DNA from: Takakia lepidozioides
Taxonomy: Eukaryota; Streptophyta; Takakiopsida; Takakiales; Takakiaceae
Direction of reading: 5' to 3'
Assembly (NCBI GenBank): GCA_030704615.1
Contig: CM060734.1
Location: 46,888,042 to 46,952,041, forward strand
DNA: 64,000 bases
Of the stretch, positions 13,101 through 24,318 are shown piece by piece; position 1 is the first letter of the stretch; each line of letters starts with the position of its first letter. Made by a program: the position numbers and the translations under genes. The notes under the pieces were generated by a model, which was not told the DNA's origin, ran no database searches, and saw only the letters and a list, made by a program, of their open reading frames with translations.

Positions 13101-15835
13101 CCCTTTTGGCACAATCCCCGGTCTTTCTGCAATGCCATCTCAAAATTTTGGAACAGTTCTGCAAAGACTATGGGATGCAGGTCAATCTTAGCAAGACCAA
13201 TCATGGTCTTCAATGGCCAGGCTGATCGTAGATTCATCTTCAACCAGCAGGAAATTGAGATTGTGAAATCATACCGGTACCTAGGTCTGGTTATCCACTC
13301 CCCCAAGTTTCACTTTGCAGCCACTGCCTTGGACAGGTTGACTAAAGGTAAGGCGGCCTCCGTCCGCCTTCAGGCCAAATGCAAGCAAATACATCTGCGG
13401 CATCCCCCGACCAAAAGTGGCTGTTTGACACCGTCGTCAGCCCTGCTACCATCTATGGTTGTGAGTTCTGGGCACCTGGTGTCCCTGTCTCCTGGTGGGA
13501 AAAGAATTTGGAACCATTACAGTCATCTTTTCTCCAAGCAATGCTTGGCGCCAGGAGCACAACTCCATCTCAGATCCTAGGTGCCGAGTTCGCATGTGTA
13601 CCATTGCAATCCGAGGCCCTCTTCAGGCTTACAATCTTTCTCCATAGATTGCAGGCCCTTCCACCCAAAGGCTAGTGGCAAGGGCCCTCACAACATCTAT
13701 GAGGCTCAAAGCTGCAGGTTTCAGGAATTCCTGGTATGCTCGAGTGGACAGTTTATTTCAACATAACGGACTTTCTACTGCTTTCCTATTACCAATGAAC
13801 CCAGATGAGGTGGACATCACATCCAGACATGACCGCAACAGACTCATTCGGAGAGAGCTTATGGAAGTACATGTCAAGAGAACTTGGATGCTACCCAATC
13901 TCACAACAAAGCTCCACTTCTATCGAGAGACATTCTTGGTGCTCCGCGATGATAGAATCTTGAGACCAAATTACCTTTCAGCACCCTTATCTCCTTCCCT
14001 CTTGAGGGCATTGGGGCGGTTCAGGGTGGGTTCCCACAACCTACGGATAGAGACTGGCAGATGGGAAAACCTGCAACGGGAGGACCGCCTATGTCCAGCT
14101 TGCATAGGGTGCAGCAAGGAAATTGAAACTGAAGAACACTTCTTCTTCTACTGCCCTCTATAGAGATCCGTGGGAGATTCCACTGTTTATTCAGTGGAAC
14201 CCAAACTCTCACTGATGTCTTTCACTATGAGGATCAAAAATGCGTGGCAGCCTACCTACACGAGGCCTTCACCCTTAGACAAGCGCTAGAACATTAATTG
14301 TGGTTTCTGGATTTGTTCCTCTCTCATGTTTTCTTCCATTTTGTCCCATAAGCTCTACGAGCTTTCCGCGGACATTATAAAGCACCATTTCATTTCATTT
14401 CATTTCATGTTTTCTTCCATTTTGTCCCATGAGCTCTATGAGCTTTCCACGGATGTTATAAAGCACCATTTCATTTCATTTCATTTCATTTCTTTCGTTC
14501 TTTCTTACTGTCTGCCTCTCGTGGATGCTATAGAGTTCCTTCTTCTTTCTCTCCACACCCAAAGATACCAATCAATTACTCTACCTTGCCATGGTTCTCA
14601 CCTTCTTTCTGGGCTGCACCAATCGCGGAAGCACTGTCATTGGAATTCTCAGGAGCTGTTTGCTTTAAGCGCTTCGTCACAGACTCGGCTTCTACCTCTG
14701 TACTCTCACCTGATAGCCCCCTCTTCAGCCTTGCAGATCTCCGTGGTGCCTCACCTGAAATCACCATTTCCCCAAGACATAATGTAGGTGCTTCTTATCT
14801 CTGTATGCAATTAGGTCCAACTACTCTAGCCCAGTGACAGAGAGAAGATTCTAGCCGAAGCCACTATAAATAGGAGCCGCTTCCTTTTGTGGTTAACTAC
14901 CCTCCTAGAGTGGGCTTTTGGAAGTGACACACATAACCTTGCATGTAAGACAAAAGCCAACAAAGAGGTAAAGACAATAAAAGATACAATGACAACCAAA
15001 GGGGTGGGGAGATAAATATGCAGTGCATCTTCCAAAAGTTAACAAACAAGAAACACCCTTGAGTGCAATGGCTACCTGAGCTCCAATCGAAGTTGACAAC
15101 AGACAGCTCTCCTTGATGGGCCCTCAAATACTTCTCCAGTTGCCATTTTGATCTAATTTCTTCATGCTCAGGTGTAATGTAGCTTACATCCTTTCTCTCT
15201 GGAGTCCCACCTTTCTTCTGAGTTAACTGAATACAGAACACAACCATTGACAGCTGGATATCAGAGATCTGACACAATTACCTGCACCGAGAAGGGAAAA
15301 CACTCACCAAAGGTACACATGACATGACATCCGAGTGCCAGAGCAACGTTTGACTAACTTCTGCATTTATAATCACAGCTTCCATGTCGGGATACCCATA
15401 TTAAAACCGCATTCTAGTTGAGTATAGAATAATCAAGACAGGATCGAGTGAAATCACATACTGGGAGGTATCAAACAGCTTAAAATTTGGTATGAATGAG
15501 GTTGAACTGGCAGAAAACTGGTAAGTAATTTTTTTTCTTGTTGAAAATTCTCATCCACCCATCTGCGGCAGGGCAGTGGAGTTCAGTACATCTTGACTTA
15601 GAAACGCCCCAATCTTCCCTCTTCCACTGTAATTGCATTCCAGGCCGTGTAAAAATTCAAGGCTTGACTGCATTGAATGATCGATAGTCACAGAAAGGGG
15701 GAACAATGGAACTTAACAGGTCGGGCTGAATGGGATTGCGGGAATACAGACCTTCTTCCTCCAACCTTTAAGGCAACCTGATAGATCCTGAAAGACCTCT
15801 TTTGGAGTTCCTCCAGCTGCCCCAAGCCTCGCCAT
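10128..15835 (-). CDS. MBD10/11-like methyl-CpG-binding-domain protein, tail frame-broken
   Basis: Plant MBD10/11-type proteins are nuclear and have one methyl-CpG-binding domain followed by a charged tail. Exons read here: 15835-15752 (starts MARLGAAGGTPKEV, ends GWRKK), 15217-15076 (KKGGTPERKDVSYITPEHEE and FDWSSG), 14754-14585 (GEAPRRSARLKRG, then an S/E/K-rich stretch). Phases agree, and the GT-P-RRSAR junction is typical of the family. The next matching segment is 10842-10176, an acidic V/E/P/K-rich tail opening after a good acceptor in the right phase. That tail changes frame twice, near 10515 and near 10390, so it is either decayed or affected by base-level errors. The intron of about 3.7 kb holds LINE copies in the opposite orientation. 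The three N-terminal exons are well supported; the link to the acidic exon is inference. Confidence 0.72.
11326..11520 (+). repeat. Possible diverged LINE family B tail
   Basis: Inside the large MBD intron. The stretch around 11440-11475 reads GGATCCCCATGGACTTTATA and then a T/C-rich run, resembling the family B 3' UTR pattern. Weak by-eye similarity. Confidence 0.3.
11807..11847 (+). mobile_element. About 40-bp LINE family A 3'-end insertion
   Basis: A short plus-strand copy of the family A terminus (GCCACAAGGCTACAGCAAAC onward to GAGTACAT). It is flanked by CTCTCCCCCTTG at 11795-11806 and 11848-11859, a candidate target-site duplication in pyrimidine-rich DNA. Confidence 0.6.
11858..12590 (+). 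mobile_element. LINE family A C-terminal fragments in the MBD intron
   Basis: There are three pieces in plus orientation. 11865-12072 encodes [20 protein letters not shown] and ends [11 protein letters not shown] then stop. 12090-12330 is a frame-broken piece corresponding to the upstream FPVCDMG and cysteine-motif region. 12345-12590 is a more diverged copy of the C-terminus (HTQQIDASVKEFLEEIWK, AYGHKATLNTF). Their order is scrambled relative to one intact element, so they represent separate insertions or rearrangement. Confidence 0.65.
12585..12755 (+). pseudogene. Possible B3 DNA-binding-domain remnant between LINE copies
   Basis: The plus strand reads FIKAYDKEIGQTVKLQVPGG, then QVWQVVIG, then GDCVAFKAGWRGLAADNHPEMED. 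This follows the B3 pattern of plant transcription factors (basic Leu-rich strand, G-x-x-W-x-V, later GW--F--DN-L). It has no start and runs into LINE sequence on both sides, so it would be a captured or stranded fragment. It could also be LINE-derived; identification is by pattern only. Confidence 0.4.
12760..14490 (+). mobile_element. LINE family B, 3' half with RT (YADD), dead copy
   Basis: The plus strand encodes the RT domain (GVKQGCPLSPTLFGIYIDAL, then LLYADDVALLA), the thumb (YRYLGLVIHSPKF), then a long C-terminal region ([25 protein letters not shown]) and a zinc motif of the CPAC-x-GC...HFFFYC type. The ORF ends near 14297. A 3' UTR follows, then CATTT repeats. Frame breaks lie near 12870, 13190, 13390 and 13670, plus a stop at 14161. 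No endonuclease part is present, so the copy is 5'-truncated. It lies in an intron of the MBD-like gene, antisense to it. Confidence 0.85.
14328..14490 (+). repeat. Tandemly doubled LINE family B 3' UTR with CATTT tail
   Basis: Two near-identical units of roughly 75 bp start with ATGTTTTCTTCCATTTTGTC and each ends in a run of CATTT. The same unit occurs once at about 30098-30178. The short repeat at the junction suggests slippage or repriming at the tail. Confidence 0.75.
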
Positions 15836-16627
15836 GAGCCCCCACCCCAGCGTGCCAACCTTCACGAACCCACACCTTCAAAGCCAGACGACAATCCTGG
15901 GAAGGGCGGGAAGGACAGAGAGAGGGAGCTAATAGACTTTATACTACCTACCTATACCTGTTGAGGTCCAAACGTACCGGTAATTACCTATAGGTAGGTA
16001 CCTGGGTAGGTGTATTATTGTACATAAAGTGTACACCGCGCATTTTGCGGGATTGTCGCTGTGAGCATCGGATGCCTGTGAGCACCGGATGCATCGCGTA
16101 TGGGGATGAATGAGTCCCTCACAAATCTGATGAGAGAAGACTGTGAGATGGGCAGCTCTGTCATCTGATGATCCGCCTCAACTCGTTCAGGAAGGTATGC
16201 GATATGCAAACAATGTGTACTCATCCTCCAGCACCGACTTTTCTTCCTCTTGTTCTCCAACAATTGCAGCTGCAGCTTTGCTGTGTGATTCTAGAATTCT
16301 GGGCGCTTTTAGTACTTTACCACTTTTAGTCTCACTCTGAATCTATTTTAAAGTGAATTGGACCAATGCATCTTTCCTTCTCTCTTCCCCTTCTACCTCT
16401 CTCGTTTGCACAACCATGCGTACATGCCAATGCCATTGGGATAGGCTCTTGAGGCGTGGCGTATCTCATATTTTCCTGCCCCTCAATTGACCGTCAATTC
16501 AGCTCCCCGGTTTGGAGAAGACGAGTGTGGTGTGCGCAATCTCAAACGGAAAGCTGTGGCCATGGGTCCCTTTTAAGTTAGAGAGAGAACTTAGAGTACG
16601 GCATTGCAGAGGGGTGTGATTTAAATA
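15836..16627. promoter_or_regulatory. Divergent intergenic region between MBD-like and LCBK2-like genes
   Basis: The two genes start back to back about 790 bp apart, so this stretch must hold both promoters and both 5' UTRs. It contains a TACC/GGTA-rich patch at 15945-16015 with local inverted repeats. I could not assign individual elements. Confidence 0.45.
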
Positions 16628-19600
16628 ATGATGGATTTTCAATTGTGTGTTGCAAGATTTGACACGCACACTCAAGGAGCGATTTCTAGCCCGCTCATTC
16701 CAATGCCGGCTGTAGAAGAAACTGCAAAGCGTGACTATGTGTTTATTGTCAACCCCAATGGTACTCTCTCTCTCTCTCTCTCTCCAACTGGGCTATTGAT
16801 TTTGCATGCAGACAAGCGCCTCTCTGAGCGCCTTAATGGCAGATGTGGGTTAAGAAGGTTATAGCTGCAGCTGAGCTGGGGGATAAGCTAAACCCTGGTG
16901 GGTGCTGGAGGCTTATGTTGTTCCCTGCGAACTCTGGCTTGCCATAGCCTTACGCCCATTGACCCGGCTGGAAACTAACTCTCTCTTTTTCCTCTGGGAT
17001 GCGCAACTCTCTGATCAATCGGAACCACACTAACATTCCTGCTCCTTCAGCTATCCCTACCTTAATACATAGATTCTCCTTTTGCTGCTAGCATTTACAG
17101 ATAATGACAACCTAAATTTGTACTAGCAAACACCCCAACCCTATATCACACACTAGTTTCTATGCTTGTCTGCTTTTCTTTGTAATTTCATAAGCATTCA
17201 CAACCAACCCTCCATCCGTGAGCCCTCGTGTTCGCAGCTTATGTCTGTACTCCTGGTCTGTGGAAATGACCAGGGAGCAGCCAACCCCCAAGAACCTTGC
17301 AAAATCTAGGGGAAGACCGTGCCCATGAACAACCTCAGATATTGACAGTAAAAGCAGATTTAGCGGGCAAAGCGAGATTCCAACCTCACACAACAACTCA
17401 AATAGTACCATACCAGAGTAGATCTTGCAAATCTTATTTCCATTGGAAGCACAACCTGCGATATTGTATACACAGAAAGTGATTCAATTAGCTAAACGCA
17501 AGGCTTTGGGTCCTCACTAAATTTTTCCACGTCAGAGGAATTAATACTGAAGTTAAAAGGACCATGCTTTGCAACGTTATTAGACCCGTCTTAGAATACG
17601 CATCTGCTATGCGGGTCGTCAATTCCAACCATGCTAAGTCTCTGGAATCCATTCAGGTCATGGTGCTCAAAGAAAGCATGTCGGCGTGTCCTACAACAGC
17701 TAATGTGGCTGTCCGGGGCGAGTTTGGCATAACTCCCTTAAGCTCTCGACGTGATGAATTCAAGCTCAGATGGTGGGGTCAGTTGAATCCTTTATCTAAT
17801 ACCAAATACCCAATCGATGCTATTTCTTGGAAGCAAGACTGTCCTATTAATTAGGCCAAGTCTGGGCAGAAAAGGGTAGAAGAGTTCTTCAAGTTTCTAA
17901 ATATTAGTCCAGGAGAATTGACCCTCCTGGATGAAGCTGACCTGGAGGGCGTTGTGCCCAAAGCCTGTCCGATGAAAATGAAGTTAGACATAAAACTTCC
18001 CTGAACCTGTTTCCAGTCTGTGACATGGGCAAGGACCTTAAGGGTCATCTGAAGGGCCTACCTACCCTCTCTCTCTACTTTGAATCTAGGAATGCTATTG
18101 CAAACCAAGGGCTTGTATGTGAGCCCTTGCTTGAGTACTTGGTCTAGTAACACTTTTCATTTGGAAATGGGTGCTTACTGTCACACCTCGATGAGAAAAG
18201 AGGTTCAGAATGTACTCATAAGATGTTGTTTGCCGTAGCCTTGTGACCATTGACCCCGCGCCCAGTTTGAGTGGAACACAAAGGGACAGAACCTACCTCA
18301 GTCAGGGGCTGACGTCGGTAGTAAGACTTACCTTGATATAAAACATTGATATGGGTTTTCCAGATATCCTCTAGAAATGCCTTCACACAAGTATCAATCT
18401 GCTGTGTGTGGTTTGCCCAATAACTAGGCCCCAGAAGGGCCTGGGAGTTTGGCTCAGCCTTGAGACTATCAAAGTTGGTAAACAGAGGTACAGGCACAAT
18501 TCCCTTGATAGATTTGAGGAGAGCGTCTCTCTGGTGAGAGAACCCCGGACAGTGAATCAGGAAATGAACATTGTCTTCGGGTTGCCCACACAACGGGCAA
18601 TTGCACTCCCTTTCCTCTCTGCTTCTGTTTGCTGTTCAAAGGTAGGCTTCCGAGATAGATTGTACTCATAAAACGTTGTTTGCCGTAGCCTTGTGGCCAT
18701 TTGTATTCAAAGGTAGGCTTCCGAGATAGAGAGAGAGAGATACTGTTTGGGAGCTGTCCTGTGTTGCCATCACAAGATTTGCTGGAGCCTTTGAAGGTGC
18801 TATAGATCCACAGTGATAAGTTCTCCTGCTGTTGGTGACAATCTTAGGATAGTAAAGGCTTCAGATAATATCACGTAAACTGCATACGACAAAGTTATCT
18901 AAATAAGGCTTTCGATTATGACTATGGCGTGGTGAAGGTGCAAATGGACGTACTGGCAGGGAATGGAAGAAGTTGATGCCCAAGGTGAATGCTCGCCTTG
19001 GCAAAGACTGGAATGTAAGCTCCACCTGTCTTTCCATTTTTTCCTGTTTCTTGAGAATCTCATATGCAACTCCTCAAACTTTTTCGGGTTGGATCAACAT
19101 ATTGCGAAACATGCTGTTGCAAACTAGGTTGCCAATCAGAGAAAGAATACCCCCTCCCTGTTTTTTCTTCTTCACCAAGGCTACATGTTTCCCTCATGGA
19201 ACAAACTTGTCGTGCCTTAATGTGTTGGCCTGCCTGTCAAGTTAATGGGATAAGAGTTTAGAGGTGGTACTTTTAGACTCTCCTTGGCGTGATACCTTGT
19301 TTGAACAGAGATAGAGGGTGACACCCAGGTTGGACATGTTGACAACCCGGAGACCTAACTTAAGTTTCTCGGCTTCAACAGGTGTGTGAAGCTCTGACAA
19401 AGGGCCCGTCGCATGCAATTGACATTGCAAGGGAGGTAAGCCATCATTCTCTCTGGCCCAGAACAGAACTCTTCATGAAGTGAATTGCCTCAAGGGGTGA
19501 GTGTATTGGAATAGGTCGCAGAATCAGGCTTCATCGAAAAGTTTTCATTCCTTCCAAGTTTTGGCTAGAGTTATACTATAAGGGGTCTTACTTTTATGGC

Positions 19601-22600
19601 AGGTATAACATGTGCAAACCGTATGTTGTTATATGGCTGACGAATAGGTTGCAAGGTATTTCCTGTAGGTGTACCAGTGTTTGACTCAACTGTCCCTCCC
19701 TCCAAGGTTGTATTTGGGCTTGATATTGGTAGGGTGATCAATCTGTCAAATGGGACAGCATTGTTCATCAGAGTTTCCATGTCAAGGTCATTTTGAAAAG
19801 GGAGGGTTTAATCCTTCAGGATCTGACCATAAGTTTAGGCATCCATATAGGGGCAAACCATCAGTCTCATCAGTCAATTGTGTTTTGACAGGCAGTTCGC
19901 AATGGGGCAGCAGCGGTAATTGCTGTCGGGGGTGATGGAACACTCCATGAGGTTTCTCACTCATCTGTCCTCTTGTGCTATGTTTTAATGTTGGAAAAGG
20001 TCAGCAATTGGGTCAACCTATTTAATATGATCATCTGATCGGCATCCGACATGACATTTCATACATTTCATACATGACATTACAGACATCCGACTTGAAT
20101 ACCAACATGAGGGTGAAATGTCATGAACAAGGAGGCGTTTAGCCGCAGCGATGCGAGTGAAGGGAGGGAGAGAGAGATGCAAGGCAGCAGAAAAGCCAAA
20201 TGTAATGTTAGAGTGCCTTCTGTAAGTGGCCTGTGTTGGAGTTGGCTCTTTAAGTCAAAATTCTCAGAAACAATGGTGATAACTTATCGGATTTCAATGA
20301 TGGTCATATCTGACAGGTGTTGAATGGATTTTTTGAGGATGGCAAGCCTGTCCAACCACGTGAACCCCCCACTGGGCCACGCACAGCCCTCGGGGTATGT
20401 ATTCTTTCCTTTCGGGCATTGGAAGCCCAAAGTGTGTTGGGTCCTGATGTGCATTATAGTCAAATACTTTGCCAATCATTATCATTTTACCAGGTCATTG
20501 TCACATCTTAACTGATGTTGCATCCAGATGTTCTCGCCACTCTCCAATCAAGTCACTTCTTTACACAACGATTGTTTTTGGGTTGGCAGCTTATCCCGCT
20601 GGGGACAGGTTCGGATTTTGCAAGAACATTTGGCTGGTACACTCTAGCTCTAACTATCCTTTAGTGCTCCACTTTCTGGCATGTGTCCTGTTATTAGCTG
20701 CATGACTAGGTTCTAGTCTTGTAGTTGTCTCTCAAGACAGACGTATTCCAACAATGTCTCATGTGGCTTTTTATAATTTGTGAAAATTTTAGATAGATCT
20801 GACACCTGTGAGCTCTTATCAGAAACTCAAACCCTAGGGCCATTCTCTCTCCTCTCAACACGTGTTGTTCTCAGCTGTCAATTATTTTTATTTGTGTTGG
20901 GGGAATAACGGGGGATTTGCAACAGGAAGGTTAATGATCCACTCCAAGCTATTGACCGCCTTGTTCAAGGTTCGCCCTCGAAGCCAAGTGTTGAGAAAGC
21001 CAGACCCTGGCATACAAGTGCTTGAGATATGAGTTCCTCTCTTGTGAGCAAGCAGAATATGGCTTTTCACCCATTTGATTGAGGTTGCACGTGCTACTGT
21101 TCTCCTTCTTTTTGGCTCTTCATGATATCGTTTTGTTATCCCAATAATCACAAGTCGTAGGTAACAGCACAGGTAATGGTGTCCACTATTTCCATGGAGC
21201 AGCATTGTGCTCTCACCTTGTGTTGGTGTGACCCTTGACCAATAATCTATCTGAGGTAGAGAGTTCTGGGAGTTGCATGGGAGCAGGTGAAAGGAAGATG
21301 ATAGATGTGGGACGGGCAGTACTGGCTGATGACAAGGTTGACCGCTACTTCGTGAATGTGGCTGATATTCATCTGTAAGTTGAAGTTCAGAACGCCCACC
21401 CAGCAAGGTGGATAAGCCCCCCTAGAAGGGATTTTGGCCAGTTGTCCTACTTCATCATGCATCTCCTGTCATTACCACAAGTTAGAGATTATTCCTTCTC
21501 AGGCATGGCAGTGAGGGAAGCTATGCCTTTTCAGTCACAGATAAATATTAGTTTAATTGTTTAGTGTTGTCATGCATGCTAACTCCCACAACCTCCTGTC
21601 TGCTTGGCCTACAGGAGTGCAAAGACTGGTTTTTTTGCGGCCTACTACAAGAAACTGGGAAATCTTTGTTATGTGGTAGGGGCTCTCCACGCATTTACCA
21701 GCCATCAAAACCGTGACCTGAAAATAAGGGTATCATTCCCCACCCCCTTTCCTTTAACCTTGGGGCAGGGATCTTCATCCTGCCTAGTGTTTCCTACCTG
21801 TGGGGCTAGGCCGGATGCTGGTGAGTGACCGGATGGTCTGTAGTTCATTTCTGGAATGCCGATTGGCAAGTCGTTTGGGATGGGTGTGGTGGGGGTAGGA
21901 TACCAAGAGTTACTTGCTTGCAGAATGATGTTGATGTAAACAATCGATTCAACTCTGATGTGATTTTTTCCCCCTTGTTTTCTCAGACAGATGGGGGAAA
22001 TTGGAGGGTAATACCCAAGGTTTCAGCTGTATGCATCGGCAATGCACAATATTTTGGGGGAGGAATGAAAATCACCCCAACTGCGAACCCATTCAGTGGA
22101 GACCTAGAGGTAAGAGTGTGTTAAAAGGTTATGGCCTCCATGAGGCTTTCCCCCGGATCCTTGCACAACTCTCTCTTTGAATATGATGGACCTCTTTGTG
22201 GGTTGTGTTTACATACCCACCGAGGGGACCCTTAGTGCTGACGCAGACCTTCGAAGACGTAAAGCTGGACTGTGCTAAGTTCCTCGCCAAAGGTCAGGTG
22301 GTCTTATTGGGTGCGCTTGCCAGTTTGAACAACTTTCTGAATATGCACTATTATTCAAGGTCAAAAGCTGAAGTTCTTCCAGACAGTTTATTAACCGTCT
22401 ACCATTAGTATTCAGCTCGTCCTCACCAAAAGGCCCAATGGTATCATCCTGATGAAGACCTTTGCGCTGGGTCTCATTAAAAAATTTCACTGCAGAGGTA
22501 TCTATCTCTGATAGTAGAGGAATGTGAAAAGACCCACAGTCAATAATTATCAGAAAGTCCCTCTTGCTCTCGCACACTCCCAGTTACGAATGGTACTGGG

Positions 22601-23460
22601 TGATGAGAACAGCACCAATGATCCCTACATATTTTAGCTTATGTTGTTATGTAGGACTTCCTTCATTTGTATTGCCTGTGATTTGTGAATGTCTAGCTGC
22701 ATGATAATTCCTTGCGCAAAGCCCATGGTATTGCAGACAGGCAATATCGGTAACAAAGGCTGTGCTGAGCACTCGTCAAACCAGCATCTTATGGCTCAGT
22801 CACATGAAGACAGCCCATTCCCAGACCTGAGCAGGGTTTAAGAGCTTCTTTGTGGGAACTCTTGTGTGGGGAACCAGATGGTTATATTGCGGGATTACAA
22901 GTGGTATGACTTTCTGCTCAAGCTTAACAAGCTTTATAGTGGAACACACGTGTACCAAAAGAAAGTTTCTTCTGAGAGGTATTTATCTCTCTGTGCCCTA
23001 CTTATCTCCCGGCCACTGATTAAGAATCCAATTTTTCAGGTTGAAGTTCGTCACTCATTCTAGCAAGAGTCTCGCAGTTTGGGGAAGAATGGATATCCCA
23101 ATGTTGATTATTCCGCTTCCACATGAAATATGCAACTCTAGGCCCAATTGCATTCTTTGTGTCATTTGTTGATTTCAAGAAGTTGTCCCCCTTGAAACTA
23201 TTTTTGGAAGGGGAGGAAATCATATTAAAACAAAGGAAAATTAACCTTGTGGGGGCCATAAGGATATATGAGGATTCGTTGTCCTGAACATTCAGGCAAT
23301 GTTTTTTTTGGTTTTGGACAGGGTGCGAACTGTTGAAGTGGAGGAGGCTGAGAGCCGGCCTGGAATGAGAGATGTCTATGTTCAGGCAGATGGGGAGCAC
23401 TTGGGTTTCCTCAAGGCTGCTTTCTCAGTGTTACCTGGAAGGATTGACTTTCTAGTTTAG
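16628..23460 (+). CDS. LCBK2: Sphingoid-base/diacylglycerol kinase family protein, LCBK2-like (12 exons)
   Basis: Family members phosphorylate a lipid hydroxyl using ATP; the closest relative I recall is Arabidopsis LCBK2. Exons: 16628-16760, 18938-19014, 19382-19435, 19892-19951, 20317-20394, 20590-20636, 20926-20969, 21287-21374, 21615-21729, 21987-22109, 22878-22978, 23322-23460. Phases agree throughout; total 1059 nt, 352 residues (Arabidopsis about 364). Visible motifs: nucleotide-binding [11 protein letters not shown] and [10 protein letters not shown], catalytic [62 protein letters not shown], and the C-terminal [10 protein letters not shown]. An in-frame stop just upstream supports the chosen ATG. 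The first intron, 2.2 kb, holds LINE pieces and a fragment related to the PPR gene at 58 kb. Actual substrate cannot be read from sequence. Confidence 0.93.
16985..17215 (-). repeat. Paralogous fragment of the PDF-PPR gene intron and exon edge
   Basis: This part of the LCBK2-like first intron matches 58560-58850 by eye, in the same orientation. Shared blocks include GCTATCCCT, TTGCTGCTAGCA, AATGACAAC, TAGCAAACACCCCAACCCTA and a final GCATTCAC. The partner is the intron just before the PPR exon. It is either a relic of a related gene or a duplicated non-coding segment. Confidence 0.55.
17500..18110 (+). mobile_element. LINE family A mid-region fragment
   Basis: Plus-strand piece in the LCBK2-like first intron encoding [40 protein letters not shown] and WWGQL, then a stop and a frame change into FPVCDMG. 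It corresponds to 2500-3100 in the CDC6 intron, in the opposite orientation. Confidence 0.7.
18205..18634 (-). mobile_element. LINE family A 3' end with zinc motif
   Basis: Minus-strand copy from the terminus near 18205 to the cysteine region ([20 protein letters not shown]) and the [20 protein letters not shown] motif, ending [11 protein letters not shown]. It faces the plus-strand fragment at 17500-18110. Confidence 0.75.
18660..18705 (-). mobile_element. 46-bp LINE family A 3'-end insertion with 25-bp duplication
   Basis: A minus-strand copy of only the family terminus. The 25-bp sequence TTCAAAGGTAGG followed by CTTCCGAGATAGA occurs on both sides, at 18635-18659 and 18706-18730. The target was the older LINE copy just to the left. 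Confidence 0.75.
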
Positions 23461-24318
23461 GATCCTTCATTTCATCAATGAGGAGTTCATCTATAAGTTT
23501 GGGCTTGTAGTTGATTCTCCAATTGAATGTTGAGATGTGGTGTGAAATGGCACCACTTTGAGTTGTCTTGTTCACAGATCCTTCTTCATGAATCTATCAG
23601 TGGGTTGCCCTCTTGATTGGATGTATTTTGTTATTCACCTTCTGGTGTCCATGTAAGGCACGGGAAGTCTTGGTTAAGTTGCAAATACAAGAGGTATGCA
23701 CTGTTGAGGTGCAGTCCAGAAAATTCTTGAAGTCAAGTAAATTTGCTACCAACCTACAGATCAAGACTGTAATGCATCGAAGGTTGAACAAAAGCTATGG
23801 AGACCAAGGGAACATAATAACCATGTGATGAGAACGAAGCCAAGCCCACAAGACCGCCTGAAAGAACGAAGCGTGGACGGAGGCTAATAGAACTGAACTA
23901 CTTACAAAACAGTTTGGATGGACGGAGGGTTGACGGAGGTGTGGAGAAGAAGCCAGAACGTTGTTGGGCACAAGCAACGCTTGCCGTCCAAGCAATGGAG
24001 CCTCCACGAGGAAGCTTCTCCTGCTCTATTGTTGGCTCGGCATTTGGGTTTCTCTGTCAATAGGAGCCCCTTCAACTGATCGAGGAAATTCGAGCTCTGC
24101 TATCTTCTTCTTCTTACTGTCATCGTTTCTGCTATGTGGGTGTTCTTTATGTTGTCATTACAGATAGATAGTTTGCCGTGATGTTTATTCATTAGGTTTT
24201 CGTGTTTGCTCCCCCAATTATCTCTCTTATCTCTCTCCTGCAGTGTTTGTCTGGACGCCCACAGAGAGAGGGAGATTGATATATCACTGTAAGGGGGAGA
24301 GGCAAACAGACTGATGCA
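23461..24318. other. Intergenic region between LCBK2-like and stomatin-like genes
   Basis: This stretch holds the 3' UTR of the kinase gene and the promoter and 5' UTR of the stomatin-like gene. I recognise no coding sequence or repeat. A short upstream ATG at 24314 overlaps the next start (see findings). Confidence 0.4.

Noticed and set aside
15945-16015. TACC/GGTA-rich patch as telomere-like repeat
   Set aside because: It does not match the plant TTTAGGG unit and is too short and irregular.
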